This document shows positions 1-6,180 of a stretch of 11,750 nucleotides of DNA, in pieces. Under the pieces are notes generated by a model. That model worked only from the letters and a program-made list of their open reading frames with translations. It did not search any database and had not been told where the DNA came from. Made by a program: the position numbers and the translations under genes. Where the stretch lies: assembly GCA_027056825.1 (NCBI GenBank), contig JALUJS010000216.1:1-11750 (forward strand), written 5' to 3'. Positions within the stretch are counted from its first letter, which is position 1. Every line of letters starts with the position of its first letter. This stretch comes from Candidatus Krumholzibacteriia bacterium (GTDB lineage Bacteria > Krumholzibacteriota > Krumholzibacteriia > LZORAL124-64-63).

Positions 1-1
1 C

Positions 2-445
2 GAGACACCCGACGCGGTCCTGGTCACGGACCGGGATCACGCCCAGGGTGTCAAGGGCCTCGTGGAAATGCTGCAGGCTCGAGGGCGACGGGAAGCCGAA
101 CATCATACCCGCGTCGAACGGCCCTGGGGATCGTTCGAATCGCTCCATGTCGGGGACGGACACCAGGTCAAACGCATCGTCGTCCATCCCGGACGCAGAC
201 TCTCCCTGCAGCTCCATCACCACAGGCAGGAGCACTGGGTTGTGGTGCGGGGGCAGGCCGAGGTCACCTGCGGCGATACGGTGCAAACCCTGGGACCCGG
301 CCAGACGGTCCACATCCCGGTCGAGACGCAGCACCGCCTGGCCAACCCCGGCCAGGAGCCCATGGAACTGATCGAGGTCCAACTCGGCGACTACCTGGGC
401 GAGGACGATATCGTGCGGCTGGAGGATGAATACGGGCGCGCGTAA
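2..445 (+). CDS. manC: Mannose-1-phosphate guanylyltransferase / mannose-6-phosphate isomerase, C-terminal part (5' end outside window)
   Basis: The open frame enters at the left edge and ends at a TAA, giving 147 residues. It begins in the linker typical of bifunctional ManC/AlgA proteins (PDAVLVTDRDHAQGVKGLVE), then has the type II phosphomannose isomerase cupin. Visible family motifs are RPWGSFE, LHHHRQEHWVVVRG with the metal-binding His cluster, HIPVETQHRLANPG, and IEVQLGDYLGEDDIVRLEDEYGR at the end. The family converts fructose-6-phosphate to mannose-6-phosphate and mannose-1-phosphate to GDP-mannose in the cytosol. The nucleotidyltransferase half would lie left of the window, so bifunctionality is inferred. 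A stand-alone cupin isomerase is less likely because of the linker. The gene faces the next one with a 17-nt gap. Its presence beside a flippase and glycosyltransferases fits supply of mannose, or of GDP-mannose-derived sugars, to the surface glycan. Confidence 0.9.
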   Translation, partial: ETPDAVLVTDRDHAQGVKGLVEMLQARGRREAEHHTRVERPWGSFESLHVGDGHQVKRIVVHPGRRLSLQLHHHRQEHWVVVRGQAEVTCGDTVQTLGPGQTVHIPVETQHRLANPGQEPMELIEVQLGDYLGEDDIVRLEDEYGRA

Positions 446-453
446 AAGAGGAT

Positions 454-478
454 GATCCCCGGTCAACCGGGCAGGATC
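454..478. terminator. Hairpin at a convergent gene junction, possible weak terminator
   Basis: GATCC (454-458) pairs with GGATC (474-478), and CCGG (459-462) with CCGG (467-470), around a TCAA loop with a 3-nt bulge on one side. It overlaps the stop codon of the minus-strand gene and lies 9 nt after the ManC stop. There is no T tract directly after the stem on the plus strand. On the minus strand a short CTTTTA follows about 10 nt later. Termination is therefore only plausible. Confidence 0.3.
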
Positions 479-1458
479 GCGAAAACAGCGTTGAGACCGG
501 CTTCTTCCAACCGGAACTCCCTTTCCATCTCCATATTGTCCAGGTCGTACAGGGCGATCCGCGTCGGGAGGCTGCCAGCCACCTTGTTGAGTCCCAGTTT
601 ATGCTTGACCCAGGTGAGGTTTTCCTTGATCCGTGTGGGCCGCAACCGCGAAAACCCCACCAGCACCCGGTTTCCGTCCAGCAGGTGAAGACCGCGGCAC
701 CAGCCCAGGCTCCTGTCCTCCCCATTGATGTCGTTCAGATCCCAGATGCGCTCCATCCGGCCCGATGCCAGGTCACCAACGGCGACCCGGCCATCCACGG
801 TGGTGAACCAGACCTTCCCGTCGCGGACATGGCCGTCGTGAACCTTCTGGACGCCGACATCAATCCTGCGGTCCGCGGAAGTGACGCAGACGGCATCCTT
901 CTGGTGCAGACGCGTGACCCACACTTCGCCGTCGGCCTCGAAAATGAAGTTGGGATGTGCGTGGTGGGGTTTGGTGGTCAGGACCCGGCGGTAATCCGTG
1001 TCCCGATCGAAGCGGTCCCAAGTATCCTGCTCATGGACGGGCCATTCCTCCAGGACCGTGCCGTCCCGCGTCATCCGCAGGGCGAGGTCGAGGCCGGTCA
1101 CAGCAACCAGGTAGTTGCCGTCGGAATCGAGTCCCACGTGGTGCAGGTCGTTGAACCAGGGGTGGGTCACGCGGTGACCGAGGGTGAAGTCCGGCAGGTC
1201 GTAGGCGAGAATCTCGGTCTGCGTGCAGACGTGCAGGACGTCGCCGTCGATCACCCCGGACTTGAAAACGATATTGCTGCGGGGATCCTCCGGACGCACT
1301 TCGCCGGGGGACACGTATGTGACGGCCTTCTCCACCGCTCCGGAGGACAAATCGACCCGGCACACGGCCGCCTCGGCGTAGCTGAACCACTCCTGATCCC
1401 CGCGCGCACCCCGTCGCTGGGTTCCTCCCGTCACGTAGACGCATTCCGTGTTCGTCAT
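463..1458 (-). CDS. Uncharacterised protein, probable six-bladed beta-propeller with recurring histidines
   Basis: 331 residues. I chose the ATG at 1458 because GGGAAGGGAA lies just upstream on the coding strand; an in-frame codon 17 residues earlier has an unconvincing leader. I do not recognise a named family with certainty. The sequence falls into about six segments of alternating short beta-strands, ending in blade-like motifs such as GNYLVAVTGLD (114-124), GEVWVTRL (177-184), GKVWFTTVDG (214-223) and GNRVLVGFSRLR (262-273). Four consecutive segments open with histidines: LHHV (105-108), HHAHPN (165-170), VHDGH (206-210) and RGLHLL (255-260). In a propeller these would face the central channel. 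No signal peptide or membrane segment is seen, so it is probably cytosolic. It is a single-gene unit, divergent from the flippase and convergent with manC, so a role in the glycan locus is inferred from position only. A non-enzymatic WD/NHL-like scaffold or a lactonase-like enzyme are alternatives. Confidence 0.8.
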   Translation of the reverse strand: MTNTECVYVTGGTQRRGARGDQEWFSYAEAAVCRVDLSSGAVEKAVTYVSPGEVRPEDPRSNIVFKSGVIDGDVLHVCTQTEILAYDLPDFTLGHRVTHPWFNDLHHVGLDSDGNYLVAVTGLDLALRMTRDGTVLEEWPVHEQDTWDRFDRDTDYRRVLTTKPHHAHPNFIFEADGEVWVTRLHQKDAVCVTSADRRIDVGVQKVHDGHVRDGKVWFTTVDGRVAVGDLASGRMERIWDLNDINGEDRSLGWCRGLHLLDGNRVLVGFSRLRPTRIKENLTWVKHKLGLNKVAGSLPTRIALYDLDNMEMEREFRLEEAGLNAVFAILPG

Positions 1459-1526
1459 CGGTTCCCTTCCCGGGCAAGGCTCGCCTGCGGCATCATGCTG
1501 TAAAATCAATTCATCGCCGGGATTCC

Positions 1527-1559
1527 GCCGGACTTGAGTTTTCCAAAGTACAGTCCGGC
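1527..1559. promoter_or_regulatory. Inverted repeat in the divergent region between the propeller gene and the flippase
   Basis: GCCGGACT (1527-1534) and AGTCCGGC (1552-1559) are a perfect 8-bp inverted repeat with a 17-nt spacer. The repeat sits in the 230-nt region (1459-1688) that must hold the promoters of both divergent genes, so an operator or a leader hairpin is plausible. I could not place convincing -35/-10 boxes. The rest of the region shows no further gene. Confidence 0.35.
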
Positions 1560-1688
1560 CACCCTGTTGCCGAAGAAAAAATCTGGCAATATGCTCCGGG
1601 GCGCAGGATCATGCGGCCAATATCCTTGCCGCCCCAAGTCGCCCACATTCCCGCAGGACAAACCTGCCGGATCCGAACCGGGGGAACC

Positions 1689-3020
1689 GTGCTCAGCCAG
1701 TCCGCCTACCTCTTCGTTTCCAAGGTCTTAGGATATGGCCTGCGCATCCTGTTGCCGGCCTTCCTCGTCCGTATCCTGCCCAAAGCGGACATCGGCCTGT
1801 ACAGCCAGTTCTTCCTGCTGGAAATGCTCATCAAGACCCTATTCCAACTCGGCATCAACCAATCCCAGTTCTATTTCGTGCCCCGGGACGAGAAGAACGC
1901 CGGCGGATATCTGGTCAACAGCATCATCCTCAACGCCGGCCTTTTCGGCCTCGCCTACCTCCTGATCGGGCACTTCCGCATCCCCCTGGCTGCGCAATTG
2001 CGCATGCCCGTGCTGTCGGGCTTCTTCACGATCCTCATCGCGCACAGTTTCATCATGATGGTCAACGTGATCTTCAGCACCTACATGCAGTCCCGCAAAT
2101 GGTTCCAGCAGGCCGCCGTCTACGAGGTCTATCTCCAGGTCCTGGCCTCGGTCGCCACCCTGATCGCCGCCTGGTTGACCCGTGACCTGCGCTGGATCTT
2201 CCTCGCCCTGGTGGGCGCGCGTATTCTGGGCGCCGTGACAGGGGCCTCCTATCTCCATTTCGCGCGCCGAGGCTTCCATTCCCGGAAATATTTTTTCGGT
2301 ATGTGGCGCCAGTTCCGCTACGGGGTGCCGCTGGGGCTGGCCGGGCTTCTCTTCACCCTGATGATGCAGATGCACCAGTTCATTGTGAACCGCTTTTACG
2401 ATATCGAAACCTACGCGGTTTACGCGCAAGGGCTCAAACAGATCCCCGTCCTTCAATTCTACGCGCAATCGGTGGCGGCGGTGGCATTGGTGCGGTTCGC
2501 CCAGCTTGAAAAGGAAGGCGACTGGGAAGGCATCAGGAAGTTCTGGAACCGGCTCCTGTCCAGCATGTATGGCCTGGGGTTGCCGGTGATTGCGGGCTTC
2601 CTGCTCATCGCCCAACCGCTGGTGGTTCTGATGTTCACCCGCGACTACGTCGATGCTGTTCCCATCTTCAGGATCAATGTCCTGGGTTCACTCTTTTTCC
2701 TCCTGAACCCCACCCTGGTGCTCAGGGCCCTGGATCGCAATGACATCAGCGTTAAGGTCCATGCGACTCTTGCCGCAACCCTGCCCTTTACCCTTTATCT
2801 CGGCATGAAGATCGCGGGTCTGACCGGGATCATCACGGTGCATGCGGCGAACCTGATCCTGGCCCGGGTCATCAACCACTTCATCCTGAACCGTATTGCT
2901 CCCGTCCACCTGCCCTACATCCCCCCCCGCCATGAGGTGTGGGATTTCTACCGGGAAAGCGCCGGCAAGGTCATGGCCAAGGTCCGCACCTTGACCCGCA
3001 TGAATCATGAAGGTGCGTAG
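1689..3020 (+). CDS. Wzx-type polysaccharide flippase (oligosaccharide-lipid translocase)
   Basis: 443 residues from a GTG at 1689. It is almost entirely hydrophobic, with about 12 membrane segments. Examples are the first segment after SQSAYLFVSKVLGYG, then SIILNAGLFGLAYLLIG, GFFTILIAHSFIMM, VPLGLAGLLFTLMM, LPVIAGFLLIAQPLVVLMF and the closing helices near TVHAANLILARVINHF. The opening pattern (hydrophobic helix, LPAFLVRILPKADIGLYSQF) is typical of the polysaccharide transport/MATE-like flippase family, which moves undecaprenol-linked repeat units across the inner membrane. Size fits the family. GGGGG lies 4 nt upstream of the GTG. An in-frame ATG at 1611 would add 26 residues, but that leader is Cys/Pro-rich, contains the rare ATA codon and does not look coding. 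The stop is 17 nt from the convergent sulfotransferase. A run of eight C lies near the 3' end (2921-2928). G+C is visibly lower than in mqnA. The substrate cannot be read from the sequence. Confidence 0.88.
   Translation: MLSQSAYLFVSKVLGYGLRILLPAFLVRILPKADIGLYSQFFLLEMLIKTLFQLGINQSQFYFVPRDEKNAGGYLVNSIILNAGLFGLAYLLIGHFRIPLAAQLRMPVLSGFFTILIAHSFIMMVNVIFSTYMQSRKWFQQAAVYEVYLQVLASVATLIAAWLTRDLRWIFLALVGARILGAVTGASYLHFARRGFHSRKYFFGMWRQFRYGVPLGLAGLLFTLMMQMHQFIVNRFYDIETYAVYAQGLKQIPVLQFYAQSVAAVALVRFAQLEKEGDWEGIRKFWNRLLSSMYGLGLPVIAGFLLIAQPLVVLMFTRDYVDAVPIFRINVLGSLFFLLNPTLVLRALDRNDISVKVHATLAATLPFTLYLGMKIAGLTGIITVHAANLILARVINHFILNRIAPVHLPYIPPRHEVWDFYRESAGKVMAKVRTLTRMNHEGA
2921..2928 (+). repeat. Poly-C tract (C8) inside the flippase gene
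   Basis: Eight consecutive C within the codons for I-P-P-R, about 30 codons before the flippase stop. A length change would alter only the cytosolic C-terminus and the stop. It is a possible slippage site, but runs of this length also arise by chance in G+C-rich DNA. Confidence 0.5.
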
Positions 3021-3037
3021 CCGTTCAAAAATGCGGG

Positions 3038-3895
3038 TTAACAGGACGCCAGCCTCGGCTCACGCAACAGCCTTTGCTCCAGATCGGCGCAAACCGTTTC
3101 GACCCCGGAGGAAAGGGCCAGGGCACGCCCCTGGCCCACATATTTCCCGACCACATCCCCGAGCAGGGAGGGCCCGGGAAAGGGTCGTTCCAGCCAGTTA
3201 TACAGGCTGGGGACAACCATCCGGGGACAACCGGTCAGATCTTCGTAGCGGCATAAAGCCACATCGTGGTCCCGGTCCATGCGGTTGCTGAAATACAAGC
3301 TGTTGCGGGCGTACCAGAACAGGGCGGCGGCGTCTTCCGGCGTCAGGCCGTCCGCGTGCAGTTCCCTGATGGTCGCAACGATATCGGTATCCAGGTTCTG
3401 GTAGCGCCAATCGCTTCCATCTCCCGCCAAAATCGGTTCCAGATCCCGGAAACCGTTGTCTCGCCCGAAAAACGCCAGGTTGGAACGCGCCACATCGCGG
3501 AAGTGCCGGAACATCCACACCACCCGCACGTCCGGCAACACCTGGCGCCAGGGCCCCAGGTCCTGTGATTCCACCAGGGGCTTGGTCACCACGAGGGGCG
3601 CCCGGCACGCCGTGATGATCCGCGCCACCTCCCCGGGTTCCTTCCAGCGCAGGCGTTGCGGATCGCGGGGGTCGGACAGGGGGCTGACTTCGTCGAAGGT
3701 CACCGTGTCCAGGTCCTTCCGCAGGACATGGTGCAGCATGGTGGTGCCGCTGCGCTGGCAACCCACGATGAGCAGGACGGTCTTGGGGCAGCCGGGGCGG
3801 TACTTCAGGAACTGGCGCACGCGTTTGCGCAGCCGCAGCAGGCGGAAGGCCTGGGCTTCGCGGAAGCTGATGCCGCCCTTGGACGCCAAGCGCAT
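3038..3895 (-). CDS. PAPS-dependent sulfotransferase family protein
   Basis: 285 residues. The 5'-phosphosulfate binding loop is clear: GCQRSGTTML at 45-54 after a beta-strand (TVLLIVG). The 3'-phosphate site is visible as MFRHFRDVARS at 128-138, with R130 and S138 in the expected places. CRYEDL (215-220) matches the late conserved Arg-Tyr-Glu-Asp motif. The family transfers sulfate from 3'-phosphoadenylyl sulfate to hydroxyl or amino groups of sugars, lipids or small molecules. The N-terminus is basic, with no signal peptide, so it should be cytosolic or peripheral. The ATG at 3895 lies 9 nt after the mqnC stop, with GAGGCG upstream, so it is probably the last gene of an mqnA-mqnC-sulfotransferase operon. 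Surrounding glycan genes suggest a polysaccharide substrate. The operon partner suggests menaquinone as an alternative, as known for mycobacterial Stf3. The sequence does not decide between them. Confidence 0.88.
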   Translation of the reverse strand: MRLASKGGISFREAQAFRLLRLRKRVRQFLKYRPGCPKTVLLIVGCQRSGTTMLHHVLRKDLDTVTFDEVSPLSDPRDPQRLRWKEPGEVARIITACRAPLVVTKPLVESQDLGPWRQVLPDVRVVWMFRHFRDVARSNLAFFGRDNGFRDLEPILAGDGSDWRYQNLDTDIVATIRELHADGLTPEDAAALFWYARNSLYFSNRMDRDHDVALCRYEDLTGCPRMVVPSLYNWLERPFPGPSLLGDVVGKYVGQGRALALSSGVETVCADLEQRLLREPRLASC

Positions 3896-3904
3896 GAATT
3901 CGCC

Positions 3905-5143
3905 TCAGCCGATCAGGTTGTAGCCGTTGTCGCGCAGGGCCGGCGTGAAGCCCGCCCCGGTGATCATCGCGTCCAGGTCGTCGCGGGTCAACGGATGGCT
4001 GACGCCCGCGGCCGAGACCACGCTCTCTTCCATCATCAGGCTACCCAGATCGTTGGCGCCGTAGTAGAGGGTCAACTGGCCCACCGCCTTGCCCTGGGTC
4101 ACCCAGGAGGCCTGGATGTTCGCGAAGTTGTCCAGGGCGATGCGGCTGATCGCCAGGGTGCGCAGGTAGTCCACCGAGCCCAGGTAGCCGTGGGACTCGA
4201 CCTGCGCGCGGATCCGCTGGTCCTTCATCATGGGCGTGCCGTGGGGCTGGAAGGTCCAGGGGATGAAAGCGGTGTAGCCGCCGGTGCGGTCCTGGCTCTC
4301 GCGCACGCGCAGCAGGTGTTCGACGCGCTCGGCGTAGCTCTCGATGTGGGCGAACATCATGGTCGCGGTGGTCGGCAGGCCGGCGTGATGGGCCTTCTCC
4401 ATGATGGCGATCCACTCATCGGCCATGGCCTTGCCCGGCGCCATGATCTTGCGCACGCGGTCGCTGAGGATCTCCGCGCCGCCACCGGGAATCGAATCCA
4501 GCCCCGCCTCCTTCAGGCGCCCGATGACCTCGGACTCGCCCAGGCGGTTCAGGCGGGCGAAGTGCTGGATCTCGCTGGGCGAAAAGCCGTGGATCCACAT
4601 CTGCGGCCAGGCCTGCTTGATGCCCCGCAGCATGTCCTCGTAGTACGGCAGGCGCTCCTTGGGGTGGTGGCCGCCCTGCAGCAGGATCTGGTTGCCCCCG
4701 GCCTCGATCACCGTGCGGCACTTCTCGAGGATCTCATCCAGGGACAACATGTAGTCATCGCCGTCCCCCTGGTGCCGGTTGAAGGCGCAGAAGCCGCAAT
4801 CGGCGTAGCAGAGGTTCGTGTAGGTCACGTTGCGGTCGATGATGTAGGTCACCTTGTGCGGGTCGCTGCGCCGCAGACGCAGCTGCTGGGCGATGCCACC
4901 CACATCGTGCAGGGAGGCCTCCTCGAAGAGGATCAGCAGTTCCCCGCCGGTCAGGCGACGCTCCAGGGCGGCATCCAGCAGCTCCAGGGCCAGGGGGGTG
5001 GATGTGGCCGGCACGCGGAAGGGCTCGATCTCCGGGTGGAAATCGGGTTGGTTCGCCAGTTCCGCGGCCTTGCGGGCGACGTGTTCCTGGTACTGCACCG
5101 GATCCATGGGACCGAGATCACCGGGCTGGAAGCTACTGGGCAT
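3905..5143 (-). CDS. mqnC: Cyclic dehypoxanthinyl futalosine synthase (radical SAM)
   Basis: 412 residues from the ATG at 5143. A radical SAM cluster motif CX3CX2C (C112, C116, C119) sits in RNVTYTNLCYADCGFCAFNR. It is followed by LLQGGHHP, GLDSIPGGGAEIL (about 214-226) and TTATMMFAHIES, then GGYTAFIPWTFQPHGTP. The D-S-I-P-G-G-G motif and the YTN-C context fit MqnC better than MqnE, the aminofutalosine synthase. MqnC cyclises dehypoxanthine futalosine using SAM and a [4Fe-4S] cluster in the futalosine route to menaquinone, in the cytosol. An extra N-terminal stretch of about 35-40 residues precedes the usual core. I prefer 5143 because GGAG lies 6 nt upstream; an ATG at 5155 adds four residues but lacks a ribosome site. 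The gene overlaps the end of mqnA by 11 nt, so translation is probably coupled. Confidence 0.95.
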   Translation of the reverse strand: MPSSFQPGDLGPMDPVQYQEHVARKAAELANQPDFHPEIEPFRVPATSTPLALELLDAALERRLTGGELLILFEEASLHDVGGIAQQLRLRRSDPHKVTYIIDRNVTYTNLCYADCGFCAFNRHQGDGDDYMLSLDEILEKCRTVIEAGGNQILLQGGHHPKERLPYYEDMLRGIKQAWPQMWIHGFSPSEIQHFARLNRLGESEVIGRLKEAGLDSIPGGGAEILSDRVRKIMAPGKAMADEWIAIMEKAHHAGLPTTATMMFAHIESYAERVEHLLRVRESQDRTGGYTAFIPWTFQPHGTPMMKDQRIRAQVESHGYLGSVDYLRTLAISRIALDNFANIQASWVTQGKAVGQLTLYYGANDLGSLMMEESVVSAAGVSHPLTRDDLDAMITGAGFTPALRDNGYNLIG

Positions 5144-6038
5144 GGGCGGCTCCATTGTTCAGCCAGACCAAAGGCGCGGCGTCCGGGATGATCCCGTGCT
5201 TCACCGCCAGGGATGCGAAGCGATCCATCCCCCTGCGGCACGCGCCATCCAGAACGAAGCGCAGGGAATGACGGTAATAATAAGCGATGGCTTCGGCGCT
5301 CGCCTCCCCTCCGGCCCCCAGCCGTCCGGCGGCGGCCTGTTCGGCGGCGATCTCCTCGAGCCGGGCCAGGCCGCGGTCGCGGGCGGCGGTCAGCAGGGCG
5401 CCCAGTTCGGCCACGGCCCCGGCTCCGGCGCGCCGCGGCAGATCCGGCGCGGCGGTCCAGGTAGCGAACACGAAGGGCAGACCGGTCAGATCCTTCCACA
5501 TGGCCCCCAGGTCGTGGCCCGCCAGGCCGTGCGCGTTCTCCCGCTTCAGCAGGGCCTGCTGGGCGAAGCAGCGGTCGCCGATGATCAGGGCCCCCTCCCC
5601 GGGTTCAAGGGCCATGCCCGGCCGCGGCTCCACCGGCACGCAATCGGGCTGCGTGCCGTGGCGTTCAGCCAGCAGGATCCTCAACAGGGCCACCGAGGAC
5701 CGCGAGCCGCGGTCCACGAAAACGCGCCGCAGATCACCCGGCTCCCCCGCGCAGAACAGCATCACGCTGTCCACGGCCCCGTCGCAGGCGATGCCGACGG
5801 GGCAGAGGATGCCGCCGGTCCGCCCGGCCAGGATCTCGGCCACCGGGGCCAGGGCGGCATCCGCCTGTCCGGCGGCCAGACGCCCGGCCAGGGCGCTGGG
5901 CAGGTCACGGTCCAGGACCACGCCGGGACGACCGTCCAGCCCTTCGAGCAGGGGGATGGTGTTCAGGAAGGAGACGGCGGCGAGGCGGTAGCCCGGCCGC
6001 GGATTTCCTTGTCGTGAAGTCTGATCCGGGTTATTCAT
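5133..6038 (-). CDS. mqnA: Chorismate dehydratase, menaquinone biosynthesis (futalosine pathway)
   Basis: 301 residues, near the usual MqnA size. YRLAAVSFLNTIPLLEGL (17-34) is the family's N-terminal signature. It is followed by the LPSALAGRLAAGQADAAL segment, GSRSSVALLR (111-120), ALIIGDRCF (150-158) and a C-terminal helix around YYRHSLRF and MDRFASLA. The fold is that of periplasmic-binding proteins, but no signal peptide is present, as expected for a cytosolic enzyme. MqnA dehydrates chorismate to 3-[(1-carboxyvinyl)oxy]benzoate, the first committed step of the futalosine route. It is the first gene of the minus-strand unit and overlaps mqnC. The other pathway enzymes (MqnB, MqnD, MqnE) are not in the window. 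The gene is very G+C rich: 5401-5460 is 83% by my count. Confidence 0.95.
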   Translation of the reverse strand: MNNPDQTSRQGNPRPGYRLAAVSFLNTIPLLEGLDGRPGVVLDRDLPSALAGRLAAGQADAALAPVAEILAGRTGGILCPVGIACDGAVDSVMLFCAGEPGDLRRVFVDRGSRSSVALLRILLAERHGTQPDCVPVEPRPGMALEPGEGALIIGDRCFAQQALLKRENAHGLAGHDLGAMWKDLTGLPFVFATWTAAPDLPRRAGAGAVAELGALLTAARDRGLARLEEIAAEQAAAGRLGAGGEASAEAIAYYYRHSLRFVLDGACRRGMDRFASLAVKHGIIPDAAPLVWLNNGAAHAQ

Positions 6039-6089
6039 TGGTCGGTTTCACTCAAGTTTTCCTCCGCAGTGTCCGATTCCCGCAGAGGG

Positions 6090-6115
6090 TACCGGGCCCC
6101 GCTTTCGACCCGGTA
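6090..6115. promoter_or_regulatory. Inverted repeat in the divergent region between mqnA and the ligase gene
   Basis: TACCGGG (6090-6096) and CCCGGTA (6109-6115) form a perfect 7-bp inverted repeat with a 12-nt spacer, in the 142-nt region 6039-6180. TATAT directly follows the first bases of the right arm (from 6114) and could be part of a -10 box, but no good -35 is seen. It could be an operator for the plus-strand operon or a leader hairpin. Nothing else coding is visible here. Confidence 0.3.
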
Positions 6116-6180
6116 TATGCGCAGGAACCAACCGCCACCCGATCGCCGCCACGCTTTCGGGCAGAGGAAAAGAATCGCCC

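Noticed and set aside
601..1503. Plus-strand open frame (300 codons) opposite the propeller gene
   Set aside because: The minus strand has the ribosome site, regular strand-turn pattern and coherent blade repeats; the plus frame has neither.
1611..1688. Upstream ATG for the flippase
   Set aside because: The 26-residue leader has Cys, many Pro and a rare ATA codon and does not look like a flippase N-terminus. The ATG does have AGGA upstream, so the choice of the GTG at 1689 is not certain.
1839..2615. Minus-strand open frame (258 codons) opposite the flippase
   Set aside because: A charged, low-complexity antisense translation of hydrophobic codons.
5144..5155. Alternative mqnC start at 5155
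   Set aside because: No ribosome site precedes it, while GGAG sits 6 nt before the ATG at 5143. Only four residues differ.
3656..5191. Long plus-strand open frame (511 codons) opposite mqnC and the sulfotransferase
   Set aside because: It is antisense to two strongly recognised genes, and its protein is rich in A, G, V, Q and H without any family motif, as usual for the reverse strand of G+C-rich genes.
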